Translations under genes and position numbers: made by a program
Assembly: GCF_001302565.1 (NCBI RefSeq)
Contig: NZ_CP012750.1
Coordinates: 3,720,001 to 3,784,000 of the forward strand
Source: Glutamicibacter halophytocola
Lineage (GTDB): Bacteria > Actinomycetota > Actinomycetes > Actinomycetales > Micrococcaceae
DNA length: 64,000 nucleotides
Reading direction: 5' to 3'
Shown: positions 9,304 through 18,231 of the stretch, in pieces
Layout: every line of letters starts with the position of its first letter
Numbering within the stretch: position 1 is the first letter of the stretch
The notes under the pieces: generated by a model
Told to the model about the DNA's origin: nothing
The model's database searches: none
What the model saw: only the letters and a program-made list of their open reading frames with translations

Positions 9304-11094
9304 CTAGAACTCCGCGTCCAAGTTCTCGTTGATTTCCTCGATGCTGAACACCGCAGGGTCGAAATCCTCGCCCGGAACCGCGGCGAATTCTTCAGGGAGC
9401 ACGTCCTCCATCATGGTCAATGGCTGGTCATTCTTCAGCTCCTCGACCATCTCATTCCAGCGCCACGGTCCGCCAGTGTCTTCCAGCGGGCCCATCCGGC
9501 GTCCGCCGATGCACCTCGGCAGCTGGCCGTCATCGGACTTGAGAACGTCCTCGACCTCGATACCGATCCGCCAATCATCGCCAAAGTCGTAAGCGTAGGC
9601 CAGGCGGTCCTTGGGCTGTTTGAAGAGCTTGGAGAGCAGCACCGTCGACTCGTCGATATCGCTCTTCATATATGGGTTCTGCGGACCGTAGCTGACCTTG
9701 TAGTTCTTCCCGTAGAACTGGTGCAGGTGCGAATCGGACCAGTCGAAGCTGATCTGGATAATGTCGTGCAGATCGCCAAGGTTCAAGTCAGCGGGCACCA
9801 TAACGCGGCGCCAGATCGGCGGCTTGGCTTCGCGCAGGGTGAGCTTCAGCTGCAGCACCTTGCCCTTATACGGTTCAGTGCGCTTCAGGCGCTTGGGCTC
9901 CTCTTCCTCGTCAAGCGAGAATCCGAAGGGATCGGCCACTGACTGGTCTCCCGGCGCTTGTCCCAGCGCTTGTTCTTGGGCGTCTGCATCCAGATCGGTC
10001 AGTGCTAGCCGGACAATTCCCGGAATATCGTAGGCCCGCCCCTGGCTCACTAGGCCAAGCGAACGCAGCAATTCCATGCGATGATGGGCCCCGGCCCACC
10101 CTGCTTCGGAGAACGCCTCGCTGCGATCTTCAGCCACCGGCTGCGCCTGGCCATCAATGGCTTGGAGCAGCCAGAGGTTGGACAAGCCCCAGGCCTCAAG
10201 GCTTTCGCCGGCACTCTGCTCAGGCTGGGCCAGCAGCAGATCAAGGACGGCTTTGAGGTAGCTGTACTTGCTCTCGTAGTTGGCTACGTCGCCGGGGGCC
10301 ATGAGATCTTCGGCATTGTTGCCGCGCTCCGGAACAGCACCGGTTGCGGTGTCCAGCGCGCCGACCGATTCGAGGGCGGAGAGCACAACAGAAGCAGCAT
10401 GCTGACGGCTTGAAGTATCAATGTCCTTTGAAAATAGCCCGCGGGCCGTTTCAGCGGCTTGGGAAATATACTTCGGGCCCGGGCCAGCGTTCCAGTGCTC
10501 ATGGCCTTTGGTGGTGGCCCAGGCAAGGAGAACCCGTCCCATCTCCAAGACCTGCATTTGGCCGATTTCAGCCACGGCGTCCTCTGCAGACTCCGGAACA
10601 TCCAGCAACTGCGCGTCACTGTGCTCGCTGAAGGGATCGTCCGAGTTGATCGTCTCAAGCAGCCATTCGAGACCCGCTGGGTCACCCCGCCACAGATCAT
10701 TTTCACGCAGGAAATCCAGGTAGACGGTCCATGCGGTGAAGACCATCTCGCGAAGCTCTCCGGAGCCGTCATCAGGGTCTTCGGCCTCTTCAAATTCGAT
10801 GGTTGCATTCAGCACCGTGAAAAGCTGCGGCGGATCGAAGTCGGTGACGCCGCGAAGCTCGATCACTTCAGCGTAGTAGCTCAAGGTCTCACCCACTGCG
10901 GCCAAAACCATGGGTGCCAGCTCGCTATCTCCATGCTGGGCTTCGAGCCACCGGGTGAATTGAGGGGCTAGCGCATCCAAACCGCGCTTGACCTTCGCCC
11001 GTTCAATGGAGATGACGTCTCCTTGCAGGCGCGCCGGGTGCCCCTGCTTGGGCTTCTGCTTCTTCTTTTTCTTCGCCACTGAGCTGCTTCCCAT
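9304..11094 (-). CDS. Plasmid pRiA4b ORF-3-like protein with long N-terminal region
   Basis: About 596 residues. The C-terminal part, from YKGKVLQLKLTLREAKPPIWRRV to the end, is the pRiA4b ORF-3-like domain (LHDIIQISFDWSDSHLHQF, YAYDFGDDWRIGIEVE). Its function is unknown, although it is often found near mobile DNA. The first 400 or so residues are acidic and helical with no domain I recognise, after a Lys-rich start (KKKKKQKPK). I chose the ATG at 11094 (MGSSSVAKKKKK); an ATG at 11148 has no ribosome site. No transposon ends are visible nearby. Confidence 0.75.
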   Translation of the reverse strand: MGSSSVAKKKKKQKPKQGHPARLQGDVISIERAKVKRGLDALAPQFTRWLEAQHGDSELAPMVLAAVGETLSYYAEVIELRGVTDFDPPQLFTVLNATIEFEEAEDPDDGSGELREMVFTAWTVYLDFLRENDLWRGDPAGLEWLLETINSDDPFSEHSDAQLLDVPESAEDAVAEIGQMQVLEMGRVLLAWATTKGHEHWNAGPGPKYISQAAETARGLFSKDIDTSSRQHAASVVLSALESVGALDTATGAVPERGNNAEDLMAPGDVANYESKYSYLKAVLDLLLAQPEQSAGESLEAWGLSNLWLLQAIDGQAQPVAEDRSEAFSEAGWAGAHHRMELLRSLGLVSQGRAYDIPGIVRLALTDLDADAQEQALGQAPGDQSVADPFGFSLDEEEEPKRLKRTEPYKGKVLQLKLTLREAKPPIWRRVMVPADLNLGDLHDIIQISFDWSDSHLHQFYGKNYKVSYGPQNPYMKSDIDESTVLLSKLFKQPKDRLAYAYDFGDDWRIGIEVEDVLKSDDGQLPRCIGGRRMGPLEDTGGPWRWNEMVEELKNDQPLTMMEDVLPEEFAAVPGEDFDPAVFSIEEINENLDAEF

Positions 11095-11281
11095 CGTTGC
11101 TTCGCTTACTTTCAAGGCTACGTGCCATCCCGTGCTCCTGCCCAACATTTGGGAGGACGCGATTCAATGGAATTCTGGAATAGCCACGGCGAATACGACT
11201 GTGCAGATCTGAATCCAGACCACTTGGATGTCTATGACGAAATCTTTATTGCGCCAAGGCCCGCGTTGGTAGGGTGGCAAC

Positions 11282-11980
11282 ATGATCAATACTGCGCAAT
11301 TGCACTCGGATCTCGCCCGGCTTGCTCGCGAAACTGCGATGATGTCCGCTACGGTGCAGGCCTTGTCCGCCGAAGAATTGGCTGCCGGATCCTTGTGCGA
11401 GGGCTGGAGCCGCGCCCACGTCATCGCGCACTTGGCCTCCAACGGCCGCACCCTGGTGAAGCTTATTGACTGGGCTATCAGCGGCGAACCCCAGAAACTA
11501 TACGCATCACAGGAAGCCCGCAACGCGGAAATCGACCAGCTGGCCGCACTGCCCCGCGAGGAACTGCTTTCCGCTTTTGGGGAATCTGCCACCTACTTCG
11601 CCCAGCAGTGCGAGCGCCTGGCTGGTGAGCTAGCGGTGGAAGAAGTCGACCTGCACGGCAAGATCATCCCGGCCGCTGACATCGTGGCTCTGCGAATCAC
11701 TGAAGTGGCCATCCACCATCACGATCTCGATACCGCCTGGACCATTGGGGAAGCCGATCCGGCTTCCCAAAAAGATGCCATCCAGGCTGCGGTGCGCACC
11801 ATGCGCGCCAAAAATGCTCCAGGCATGACACTTCTCAGCGAAGAAGGCGACACATGGGTCGTCGGCGATGGCTCGCTGACCGTCCGCGCCAACCGCGCAG
11901 GCTTGGTTGAATGGCTGGCCCGGGGCAATACCCGCAACATCAAAGCCGACGGACCGATTCCCGGCCTTCCGACCTGGTAG
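11282..11980 (+). CDS. Maleylpyruvate isomerase family, mycothiol-dependent enzyme
   Basis: 232 residues of the DinB-like four-helix-bundle family to which mycothiol-dependent maleylpyruvate isomerase belongs. The metal-site histidine lies in GWSRAHVIAHLA (His46/His50), and a second pair of ligands in EVAIHHHDL near residue 145. A C-terminal SCP2-like part follows. Many actinobacterial members are not true maleylpyruvate isomerases, and no gentisate pathway gene is in the window, so the substrate is open. Mycothiol dependence fits an actinobacterial host. Confidence 0.8.
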   Translation: MINTAQLHSDLARLARETAMMSATVQALSAEELAAGSLCEGWSRAHVIAHLASNGRTLVKLIDWAISGEPQKLYASQEARNAEIDQLAALPREELLSAFGESATYFAQQCERLAGELAVEEVDLHGKIIPAADIVALRITEVAIHHHDLDTAWTIGEADPASQKDAIQAAVRTMRAKNAPGMTLLSEEGDTWVVGDGSLTVRANRAGLVEWLARGNTRNIKADGPIPGLPTW

Positions 11981-12072
11981 CCGCCTCGCCCACGTGTGCC
12001 CACCCGTGATTTTGCCTTGGCTAACCGGGAGAATGGGCATGGCCCGCTCGTCCAGCTGAAAAGGAACCGGTC

Positions 12073-13140
12073 TTGATCCCCGTTATTGTGCTCACCGGAT
12101 ATCTCGGCGCGGGCAAAACCAGTCTGCTCAATGGCTTGTTGACCCGTCCGGGAACCCGAGTTGGCGTAATCATCAACGATATCGGCAAGATCAATGTTGA
12201 TACCGGCCTGATCACCGGGCAGATCGATGCCGCCGAATCCATTGCCGGCGGCTGCGTGTGCTGCCTTCCGGACAGTGGCGGGCTGGACGAGCTGCTGGAA
12301 AAGCTGGCCCAGCCAAAGCTCCGCTTGGACGCAATCATCGTTGAAGCCAGCGGCGCCGCCGATCCGATCAATGTGGATCGGCTCCTGCGCTACGGAAACG
12401 CGCCCGGGGTGCGCCCTGGAGGCATCATCGATGTCATCGACGCGGTGCAGCATGAACATACGGTGGACACCGCAGCCATGGCGCCTGCCCGCTTCACCGC
12501 GGCCAGCCTCGTGGTGGTCAACAAGCTGGATATGCTCCCGGAAAAGGCGAGGGACGCGGCCTTCGCGCGGATCAGCGACAGGGTCCGCGAGGCGAACCCG
12601 CAGGTGGCCATCGTTCCCGCTTCGCACGCCGCCATAGATCCTCAGCTGATCTTTGATATCGCCATGAATGAAGATCCGTCGGATGAGCTTCCGCTGGCCG
12701 CTGCTTCACGGGCCGAACATGACCACAGCCATGCGCCGCATGCCCACGCAGTCACCGTGCCCTGCCCCGAGCCGGCAGATCCGGGAGCTCTGCTGGATCT
12801 TCTCGAGAACCCTCCGGCAGACGCTTACCGGCTCAAGGGCCACGTGAAATTACGGACCGGTCGCGGCACGCAACGCTTTCTGGTCAACATGGTCGGAAGG
12901 CAACCACATCTTCAGGTAGCCACACCAGGTTCTGACCCTGCCGATGACGCCTTAGTCGCAGTCGGAGTCGAGCTGGATGAGCAACGGGTCGGTGATCGCT
13001 TGCGCACTTCGTTGCAAGCTTCCACCGCTGAACCGTCCTCGCAAAGTCTCACGCGTCTTGAGCATCGCTTGATCCTCAGTTCACCCGCTGAACAGCATCA
13101 AGACGTGCTGATCGACGACGACGAATCTGTGACTAGTTGA
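12073..13140 (+). CDS. CobW/COG0523-family GTPase, probable metallochaperone
   Basis: 355 residues of the G3E GTPase family. Visible motifs are Walker A GYLGAGKTS (9-17), the metal-binding CVCC (61-64), NKLD (150-153) for guanine recognition, a His-rich linker HDHSHAPHAH (216-225), and a CobW C-terminal domain. Such proteins deliver zinc or cobalt to target enzymes. The start is TTG at 12073, preceded by AAAAGGAA at a good distance. No paralogous ribosomal protein genes or Zur box lie beside it, so the metal is uncertain. Confidence 0.85.
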   Translation: MIPVIVLTGYLGAGKTSLLNGLLTRPGTRVGVIINDIGKINVDTGLITGQIDAAESIAGGCVCCLPDSGGLDELLEKLAQPKLRLDAIIVEASGAADPINVDRLLRYGNAPGVRPGGIIDVIDAVQHEHTVDTAAMAPARFTAASLVVVNKLDMLPEKARDAAFARISDRVREANPQVAIVPASHAAIDPQLIFDIAMNEDPSDELPLAAASRAEHDHSHAPHAHAVTVPCPEPADPGALLDLLENPPADAYRLKGHVKLRTGRGTQRFLVNMVGRQPHLQVATPGSDPADDALVAVGVELDEQRVGDRLRTSLQASTAEPSSQSLTRLEHRLILSSPAEQHQDVLIDDDESVTS

Positions 13141-13385
13141 GCGCGGAATTGTAGTTGATGAGCAGCCGACGATTTCAGAAACCGAGTGCTTACCGGCAAT
13201 GATTCGGGCTGATTGTAATTGTGGGCAAATAAAACCGGGGCCAGCACCTGCGCAATACCCGTTGCACCGGCCCGCCATGTCCTGGTAAAGATGAAACATC
13301 ACTCGGACAGTGAGTCGGATACGGCGTGCCGGCAATGCGGCGGGTTGCGCGGGCACTGGCCCCGGAAGATTATGGACGCGCTGGC

Positions 13386-14222
13386 TTACAACGCGATCTG
13401 GCGGTTCTGATCCTTGTAGAGCAGGTAGCGGAAGTTGTCCGGGCCACCGGCGTAGCAAGCCTGCGGGCAGAAGGCACGCAGGGACATGTAGTCCCCGGCC
13501 TCAACCTCGACCCAGTCGCCGTTCAGGCGGTACACGCCCTTGCCCTCCAGCACGTACAAGCCGTGCTCCATGACGTGGGTTTCGGCGAATGGGATGGATG
13601 CGCCCGGCTCGAAGGTCACGATGTTCACGCCGAAGTCGAAGGCCGCATCGTTCGGGTCGAGCATGCGGGTGGTGCGCCATTTCCCATCGGTGCCTGGCAT
13701 GGCGCCGGGCTCGACGTCGCGCTCGTTGCCAACCACTGGGCCCGGAGCGTCCACGCCGGCCAGCGGCTCGTAGCGCTTGCGCAGCCAGTGGAAGCTGGTG
13801 AGCTCGGTGCCGTCATTGCGTGCCGACCAGGTGGCCCCTGCTGGCAGGTAGGCGAAGCCGCCGTCTTCGAGCACATGCTCGGTGCCTTCGATGACCACGG
13901 TCAGCTGGCCGGTGAGCACGAAGATGAAGCCCTGGACTTCTGCCTGCGGCTCCGGCTTGGTGGATCCGCCGCCTGGGGCAACTTCCACGATGGACTGGGC
14001 GAAGGTGGTGGCGCCACCGGCGACCGGGCGGTTCAAAACCCAGGCGCGGGTATTGGTCCACTCGGGGAAGACGCTGGTCACGATGTCGCGCAGCACGCCC
14101 TTGGGGATGACCGTGTAGGCCTCGGTGACGATGGCGCGGTCGGTGAGCAGATCGCTCTGCGGCGGGTGCCCGCCGAAGTTCGCGAAATAGGATGAAGAGT
14201 TCTGGATTGCTGGAACAGTCAT
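13386..14222 (-). CDS. allE: (S)-ureidoglycine aminohydrolase
   Basis: A bicupin of 278 residues that releases ammonia from (S)-ureidoglycine to give (S)-ureidoglycolate in allantoin breakdown. Both cupin barrels are visible: GFIFVLTGQLTVVIEG with AYLPAGATW in the first, and THVMEHGLYVLEGKGVYRLN with EAGDYMSLRAFCPQACYAGG in the second, where the metal ligands lie. It is the third gene after malate synthase and the CitE-like gene on the same strand. Allantoinase and allantoicase are not in the window. Confidence 0.9.
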   Translation of the reverse strand: MTVPAIQNSSSYFANFGGHPPQSDLLTDRAIVTEAYTVIPKGVLRDIVTSVFPEWTNTRAWVLNRPVAGGATTFAQSIVEVAPGGGSTKPEPQAEVQGFIFVLTGQLTVVIEGTEHVLEDGGFAYLPAGATWSARNDGTELTSFHWLRKRYEPLAGVDAPGPVVGNERDVEPGAMPGTDGKWRTTRMLDPNDAAFDFGVNIVTFEPGASIPFAETHVMEHGLYVLEGKGVYRLNGDWVEVEAGDYMSLRAFCPQACYAGGPDNFRYLLYKDQNRQIAL

Positions 14223-14232
14223 GACAGGATCC

Positions 14233-15486
14233 TTAGGCGTGGGAGCGATTCAGCGCGATCGCTTCGAGTTCGGACAGGGTGATCTGGGCTAGTTCGGCGA
14301 CTTCCTCGGCGCTCACCGCACCGCAGGTGACCCCGCGGTGGATGTAGCGGGCGAGGGCCCGTGCGGTGGCGGGCTCATCCATGATCGTGGAGCTGATCTG
14401 GTGGACGTAGTTGCGCAGGCGGGTGCCGGCCGCCTGCAGGCCTTCGCGGAAGAATGCGAAGGTGGCCAGGTAGCGGGTGGGCAGCTGGTTTTCGTGCAGG
14501 TCCCAGCCCTGGTAGATGCCGCGGGCCAGGTGGCGGGAGACCAATCGGGCGTGCAGGGCCCAGGCTTCTGCCATATTTTCCGGGTCGCCGGCAGGGATGA
14601 TATTGGTCGAGCCATCGGACAGCTCGACGCCGGTCCCGGCCACGGCCACCTGCATGACATCCTTGGCGTAGTCAGCCACCGGGTGTTCCATGGACTGGTA
14701 GCCGGCGGCCACGCCCAGCGAGGCCGAGTAGTCGTAGGTGCCGTAGTGCAGGGAAGATACCCGGCCTTGGCCTGCGTGGATCAGCTGGGCCACGGGATGG
14801 GTGCCGTCGGCGGCGATGATCACCTGCGGGGTTTCGACTTGGACTTCGAAGCGGATCTTGCCCGCTTCAAGGCCGTGGGCCTGCTCCAGCTGCTCGGCGA
14901 GCAGCACCATGGCCTTGACCTGGTCCACGGTGGTGACCTTGGGCAGGGTCAGGCGCAAGCCAGCAGGCAGTTCCCCATGGGAAAGCAGCTGCGAAATGAA
15001 CAGCCCCAGGGTGCGGATGCCGCGGGCGCGGGTCGGGGCTTCGAAGCATTTGAAGCGGATGCCGATGAAGGAGGGAGCCTTGTTGGCGGCCACGGCCGCA
15101 GCGAGCGAGTCGGCCGCGGCCAGCACGGCTGCGTCCTCCTCGGCATCGCTGCGATTGCCGAAGCCGTCTTCAAAGTCAATGCGCAAGTCTTCGATGGGTT
15201 CGCTGGCCAGCTTGTCGGCCACCAGCTCGGCCAGGCGCTGCGGCTCGGCCAGGTTCAGCTTGGCTGCCAGGGCGGACAGGCCCATGAGGCCGCCGGCAGC
15301 CGCAATGGCGTTCCGGCCCCAGGCCGCGGGCAGATCGGGGGTGTACTTGTCGCCCGGAACATACACGGTATGGATGGGCTGGCGTGCCCCGGAATCGCCC
15401 GGGTAGGACTGTTCCAGCAGCTGGTCTGTGCCGGCTAGCAGCGCTTCTACGCTGTCCAGCGTGGACTCATCGAAGGGGTTGATCAT
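14233..15486 (-). CDS. CitE/HpcH-like TIM-barrel protein (DUF6986-type), function unknown
   Basis: 417 residues. The acidic patch IDFEDGFGNRSDAEED, the central IRFEVQVETPQVI and SSLHYGTYDYSASLG resemble the metal and substrate segments of the citrate-lyase beta/HpcH aldolase superfamily. I believe it belongs to the group called DUF6986, sometimes labelled aldolase or phosphoenolpyruvate kinase without proof. It overlaps the malate synthase stop by ATGA and lies ten bases before allE, so it should act on a glyoxylate- or ureide-related compound. The reaction is unknown. Confidence 0.7.
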   Translation of the reverse strand: MINPFDESTLDSVEALLAGTDQLLEQSYPGDSGARQPIHTVYVPGDKYTPDLPAAWGRNAIAAAGGLMGLSALAAKLNLAEPQRLAELVADKLASEPIEDLRIDFEDGFGNRSDAEEDAAVLAAADSLAAAVAANKAPSFIGIRFKCFEAPTRARGIRTLGLFISQLLSHGELPAGLRLTLPKVTTVDQVKAMVLLAEQLEQAHGLEAGKIRFEVQVETPQVIIAADGTHPVAQLIHAGQGRVSSLHYGTYDYSASLGVAAGYQSMEHPVADYAKDVMQVAVAGTGVELSDGSTNIIPAGDPENMAEAWALHARLVSRHLARGIYQGWDLHENQLPTRYLATFAFFREGLQAAGTRLRNYVHQISSTIMDEPATARALARYIHRGVTCGAVSAEEVAELAQITLSELEAIALNRSHA

Positions 15487-17114
15487 GACTTGCTCACGTA
15501 CTCCTTTTCCAACAGTTCATATGCGCCAGTGGTGAGGAAGTCTGCGAAGTCCTCATCCTTGCCGCTGGTCAGGGTGGCGATCAGCTGTGCAGCTGGCTCG
15601 TAGTAGGCCTTGAAGTGCTCTTCATTATTGACCTCGCCGCGCAGGCGTTCCACCTCTTCGCCCAGAATGGTTGACACCAATTCTGCGGTGATGGTGTTGC
15701 CGGTGTCGGCAGCCACCACCTCGTTGCGGATCTGCTGCCAGATCTGCGAACGGGAGATTTCAGCGGTGGCGGCATCTTCCATCAGGTTGTGGATGGCCAC
15801 CGCGCCGTTGCCCGAAAGCCACACTGCGGTGTATGCCACGGCCACGTAGAGGTTGGCGCGCACGCCGGCTTCGGTGACATCACCCGGGGCGCTGGCGACG
15901 TCGAGCAGCTGGGCTGCGGTGACCTCAACCTCTGGACGCTGGCGGTCGATCTGGTTTGGCTTCTCGCCGAGCTTGGCGTCGAAGATTTCCTTGCAGATGT
16001 TCACCAGATCCGGGTGGGCTACCCAGGAGCCGTCGAATCCGTCGTTGGCTTCGCGGGTCTTGTCATCTCGGACCTTCCCGAAGGCGGCCGCGGTGACTTC
16101 TGGTTCGCGGCGGTTCGGGATGACGGCGGCCATGCCGCCCATGGCGAAGGCTCCGCGCTTGTGGCAGGTCTTGACCAGCAGTTCGGTGTAGGCGCGCATC
16201 ATCGGTGCGGTCATCGAGACTGCGGAGCGGTCCGGCATGATGAATCCGGCTCCGGCTTCGCGGAAGGTCTTGATGATGGAGAACAGGTAGTCCCAGCGGC
16301 CGGCGTTCAGGCCCGAGGCGTGCTCGCGCAGCTCGTAGAGGAATTCTTCCATCTGGAAAGCGGCCGGAATGGTTTCGATGAGCATGGTGGCGCGCACGGT
16401 GCCATGGGCGATGCCCAGCTCGGCCTGGGCGAAGGTGAAGATCTCGTTCCACAGGCGGGCTTCGAGGTAGTGCTCCATTTTCGGCAGGTAGTAGAACGGG
16501 CCCTGGCCCGACTCGGTGAGCACCTTGGCATTGTGGAAGAAGTGCAGGCCGAAGTCCACCAAGGCGCCGACGGCAGGCTTGCCGTCCACGAGGACGTTGT
16601 TTTCCGTCATGTGCCAGCCGCGCGGACGAACCACGACCACTGCGCGTGGTGCATCGGTGCGCAGCTCATAGGACTTGCCGGTCTTGGCGTCAGAGAAGGC
16701 CAGGGTTCCGCGGGCGGCGGCCGAAAGGTTCGAGATGGCGTCGATGACGTTGAACCAGCTCGGGGTGGAGGCGTCTTCCAGGTCGGCCAGCCAGACCTTG
16801 GCGCCGGAGTTCAGGGCGTTGATGGCCATCTTGGCCGGGGAGGCCGGGCCGGTGATTTCCACTCGGCGGTCGCGCAGCGCTTCTGGCGCTTCGGCGACCT
16901 TCCAGTCGCCGGTGCGCACCGATTCGGTCTGCGGGTCGAAGTCGATGCCCTTGGCATCGGAGAATTCCTTGCGGCGCACCGCGCGGGCGGCCAGCAGTTC
17001 ATCGCGAGTTCCGGCGAATTTCTGGTGCAGCTTCTGGATGAAAGCTAGGGCGTCATCGGAGAGGATCTGCTGGGCATCAGCGACATCAGGGATGCTGGTA
17101 ATTGAAATACTCAT
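15483..17114 (-). CDS. aceB: Malate synthase A
   Basis: Condenses glyoxylate with acetyl-CoA to give malate. 543 residues, normal for the A isoform. Landmarks are VVVRPRGWHMTEN (the catalytic Arg region), GTVRATMLIETIPAAFQMEEFLYELREH, LNAGRWDYLFSIIK and DGSWVAHPDLV. I chose the ATG at 17114 (MSISITSIPD) because AAGGAA lies just upstream; the frame is open for 62 more codons without a ribosome site. There is no isocitrate lyase nearby. With allE and the IclR regulator, the source of glyoxylate is more likely ureides than acetate. Confidence 0.94.
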   Translation of the reverse strand: MSISITSIPDVADAQQILSDDALAFIQKLHQKFAGTRDELLAARAVRRKEFSDAKGIDFDPQTESVRTGDWKVAEAPEALRDRRVEITGPASPAKMAINALNSGAKVWLADLEDASTPSWFNVIDAISNLSAAARGTLAFSDAKTGKSYELRTDAPRAVVVVRPRGWHMTENNVLVDGKPAVGALVDFGLHFFHNAKVLTESGQGPFYYLPKMEHYLEARLWNEIFTFAQAELGIAHGTVRATMLIETIPAAFQMEEFLYELREHASGLNAGRWDYLFSIIKTFREAGAGFIMPDRSAVSMTAPMMRAYTELLVKTCHKRGAFAMGGMAAVIPNRREPEVTAAAFGKVRDDKTREANDGFDGSWVAHPDLVNICKEIFDAKLGEKPNQIDRQRPEVEVTAAQLLDVASAPGDVTEAGVRANLYVAVAYTAVWLSGNGAVAIHNLMEDAATAEISRSQIWQQIRNEVVAADTGNTITAELVSTILGEEVERLRGEVNNEEHFKAYYEPAAQLIATLTSGKDEDFADFLTTGAYELLEKEYVSKS

Positions 17115-17457
17115 GAGTTGTTCCTTAACCTCTTGTGCTCTTTTGCACTGCTCTGTTCCATGTATGGATGCTTTGACATGCACCCAATTGTCTTGCTGCA
17201 ACCTGCTCTGCCGTGACGGCATTGGCTGCCAGTTCATGATCTCGGCGATCCAAAAGATTTCCGTATAGTGGATACTATTATCCTCAAAATGAAAATGCAA
17301 GGGGTATTTGCAACCTCATGCACGGATTTTTGTCGATGAATTATCGGATCGTGGAAGAAATGCCGGTTTTTAGGCTATTGTTGAGACGAGGATTTCGCAT
17401 CGTAGAACTTACACGTAAGCTACTTCCAAAATGAGTGCCTTAACTAAGGAGCAAAAG
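17115..17457. other. Divergent control region, malate synthase operon / IclR regulator
   Basis: 343 bases without a supported gene. It holds the promoters of the minus-strand glyoxylate operon and the plus-strand IclR gene, and a palindrome at 17259-17278. Its A+T content is higher than that of the flanking genes, as expected for promoters. Confidence 0.7.
17259..17278. promoter_or_regulatory. Probable IclR operator before the malate synthase operon
   Basis: TTCCGTATAGTGGAT carries TTCC and GGA half-sites seven bases apart, a spacing seen in IclR-family operators. The overlapping ATAGT-GGAT-ACTAT is a second perfect short palindrome. It lies about 145 bases upstream of aceB. A related site (TTCCGAATTATGGAA) precedes the dicarboxylate carrier at 22399. 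Confidence 0.5.
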
Positions 17458-18231
17458 ATGACGCAGACTTCCAGCAAGTCCACCACTGGCGGCGTCCAGT
17501 CCGTTGAACGCGCATTTGAGCTTCTTGAAGTCATCGCCCGCGCCGGCGGCGAGGCGGCGCTGAGCGAATTGGCCGCCGACACTCCCCTGCCGCTGCCGAC
17601 CATCCACCGCCTGCTGCGTACCTTGGTGGGAGTCGGCTATGTCCGCCAGCTGCCCAACCGCCGCTATTCCCTGGGCCCGCGCTTGATTCGCCTGGGTGAA
17701 GTCGCCAACCGGCAGCTCGGCGCATTGGCTTCCCCGGTACTCAAGGATCTGGTCTCCAAGCTTGGCGAATCAGCCAACATCGCCGTACTGGATGGCGATA
17801 TGGTCACCTACATCGCCCAGGTGCAGTCTGCGCACTCGATGCGCATGATCACCGAAGTAGGACGCCGCGCCATGCTGCACAACTCCGGGGTCGGCAAGGC
17901 CGTGCTCTCGGTGCTTGACGATGAACGCGTGCAGCGCCTCGTTTCCCAAGCGGGCATGCCGCCGAAGACCGCCAACACCATCACGACGCTGGGCAAGCTG
18001 TTCACCGATGTCGAGGCCACCCGCGAACGCGGCTACTCCATCGACGAGGAAGAGCAGGAATTGGGCGTGCGATGCATCGCCGTCCCGGTTCCCGGGGCCC
18101 CGACCCCGATGGCCATTTCTGTCTCCGGGCCAGTCACCCGCGTGGATGAGGCTTTCATCAAGTCCGCGGTGCCGGTGTTGCAAGAGGCAGCCAAGGAACT
18201 CGGCGTGCAACTGGTTGCCGCTGCCGACTAG
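17458..18231 (+). CDS. IclR-family regulator, probable control of the glyoxylate/ureide operon
   Basis: 257 residues. The N-terminal helix-turn-helix (ALSELAADTPLPLPTIHRLLRTLVGVGYV) is followed by an IclR effector domain (GESANIAVLDGDMVTYIAQVQS, LHNSGVGKAVLSVL, GVRCIAVPVPG). I chose the ATG at 17458 because TAAGGAG precedes it; an ATG at 17431 has none. It is divergent from malate synthase-allE, and IclR proteins of the AllR type respond to glyoxylate or allantoin products. The TAG stop shares the bases CTAG with the stop of the opposing MFS gene. Confidence 0.9.
   Translation: MTQTSSKSTTGGVQSVERAFELLEVIARAGGEAALSELAADTPLPLPTIHRLLRTLVGVGYVRQLPNRRYSLGPRLIRLGEVANRQLGALASPVLKDLVSKLGESANIAVLDGDMVTYIAQVQSAHSMRMITEVGRRAMLHNSGVGKAVLSVLDDERVQRLVSQAGMPPKTANTITTLGKLFTDVEATRERGYSIDEEEQELGVRCIAVPVPGAPTPMAISVSGPVTRVDEAFIKSAVPVLQEAAKELGVQLVAAAD

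Noticed and set aside
9304..11094. Transposon or integrated plasmid around the pRiA4b ORF-3-like gene
   Set aside because: No terminal inverted repeats, target duplications, transposase or integrase were seen near it.
11122..11469. 115-codon plus-strand ORF containing MEFWNSHGEYDCADLNPDHL
   Set aside because: The first part looks protein-like, but the frame continues out of register through the mycothiol-dependent isomerase gene and has no ribosome site. It is more likely chance or a tiny remnant.
13141..13385. Possible small gene or remnant between the CobW gene and allE
   Set aside because: Short frames on both strands have no ribosome site or domain; CobW genes often neighbour ribosomal protein paralogues but none is present here.
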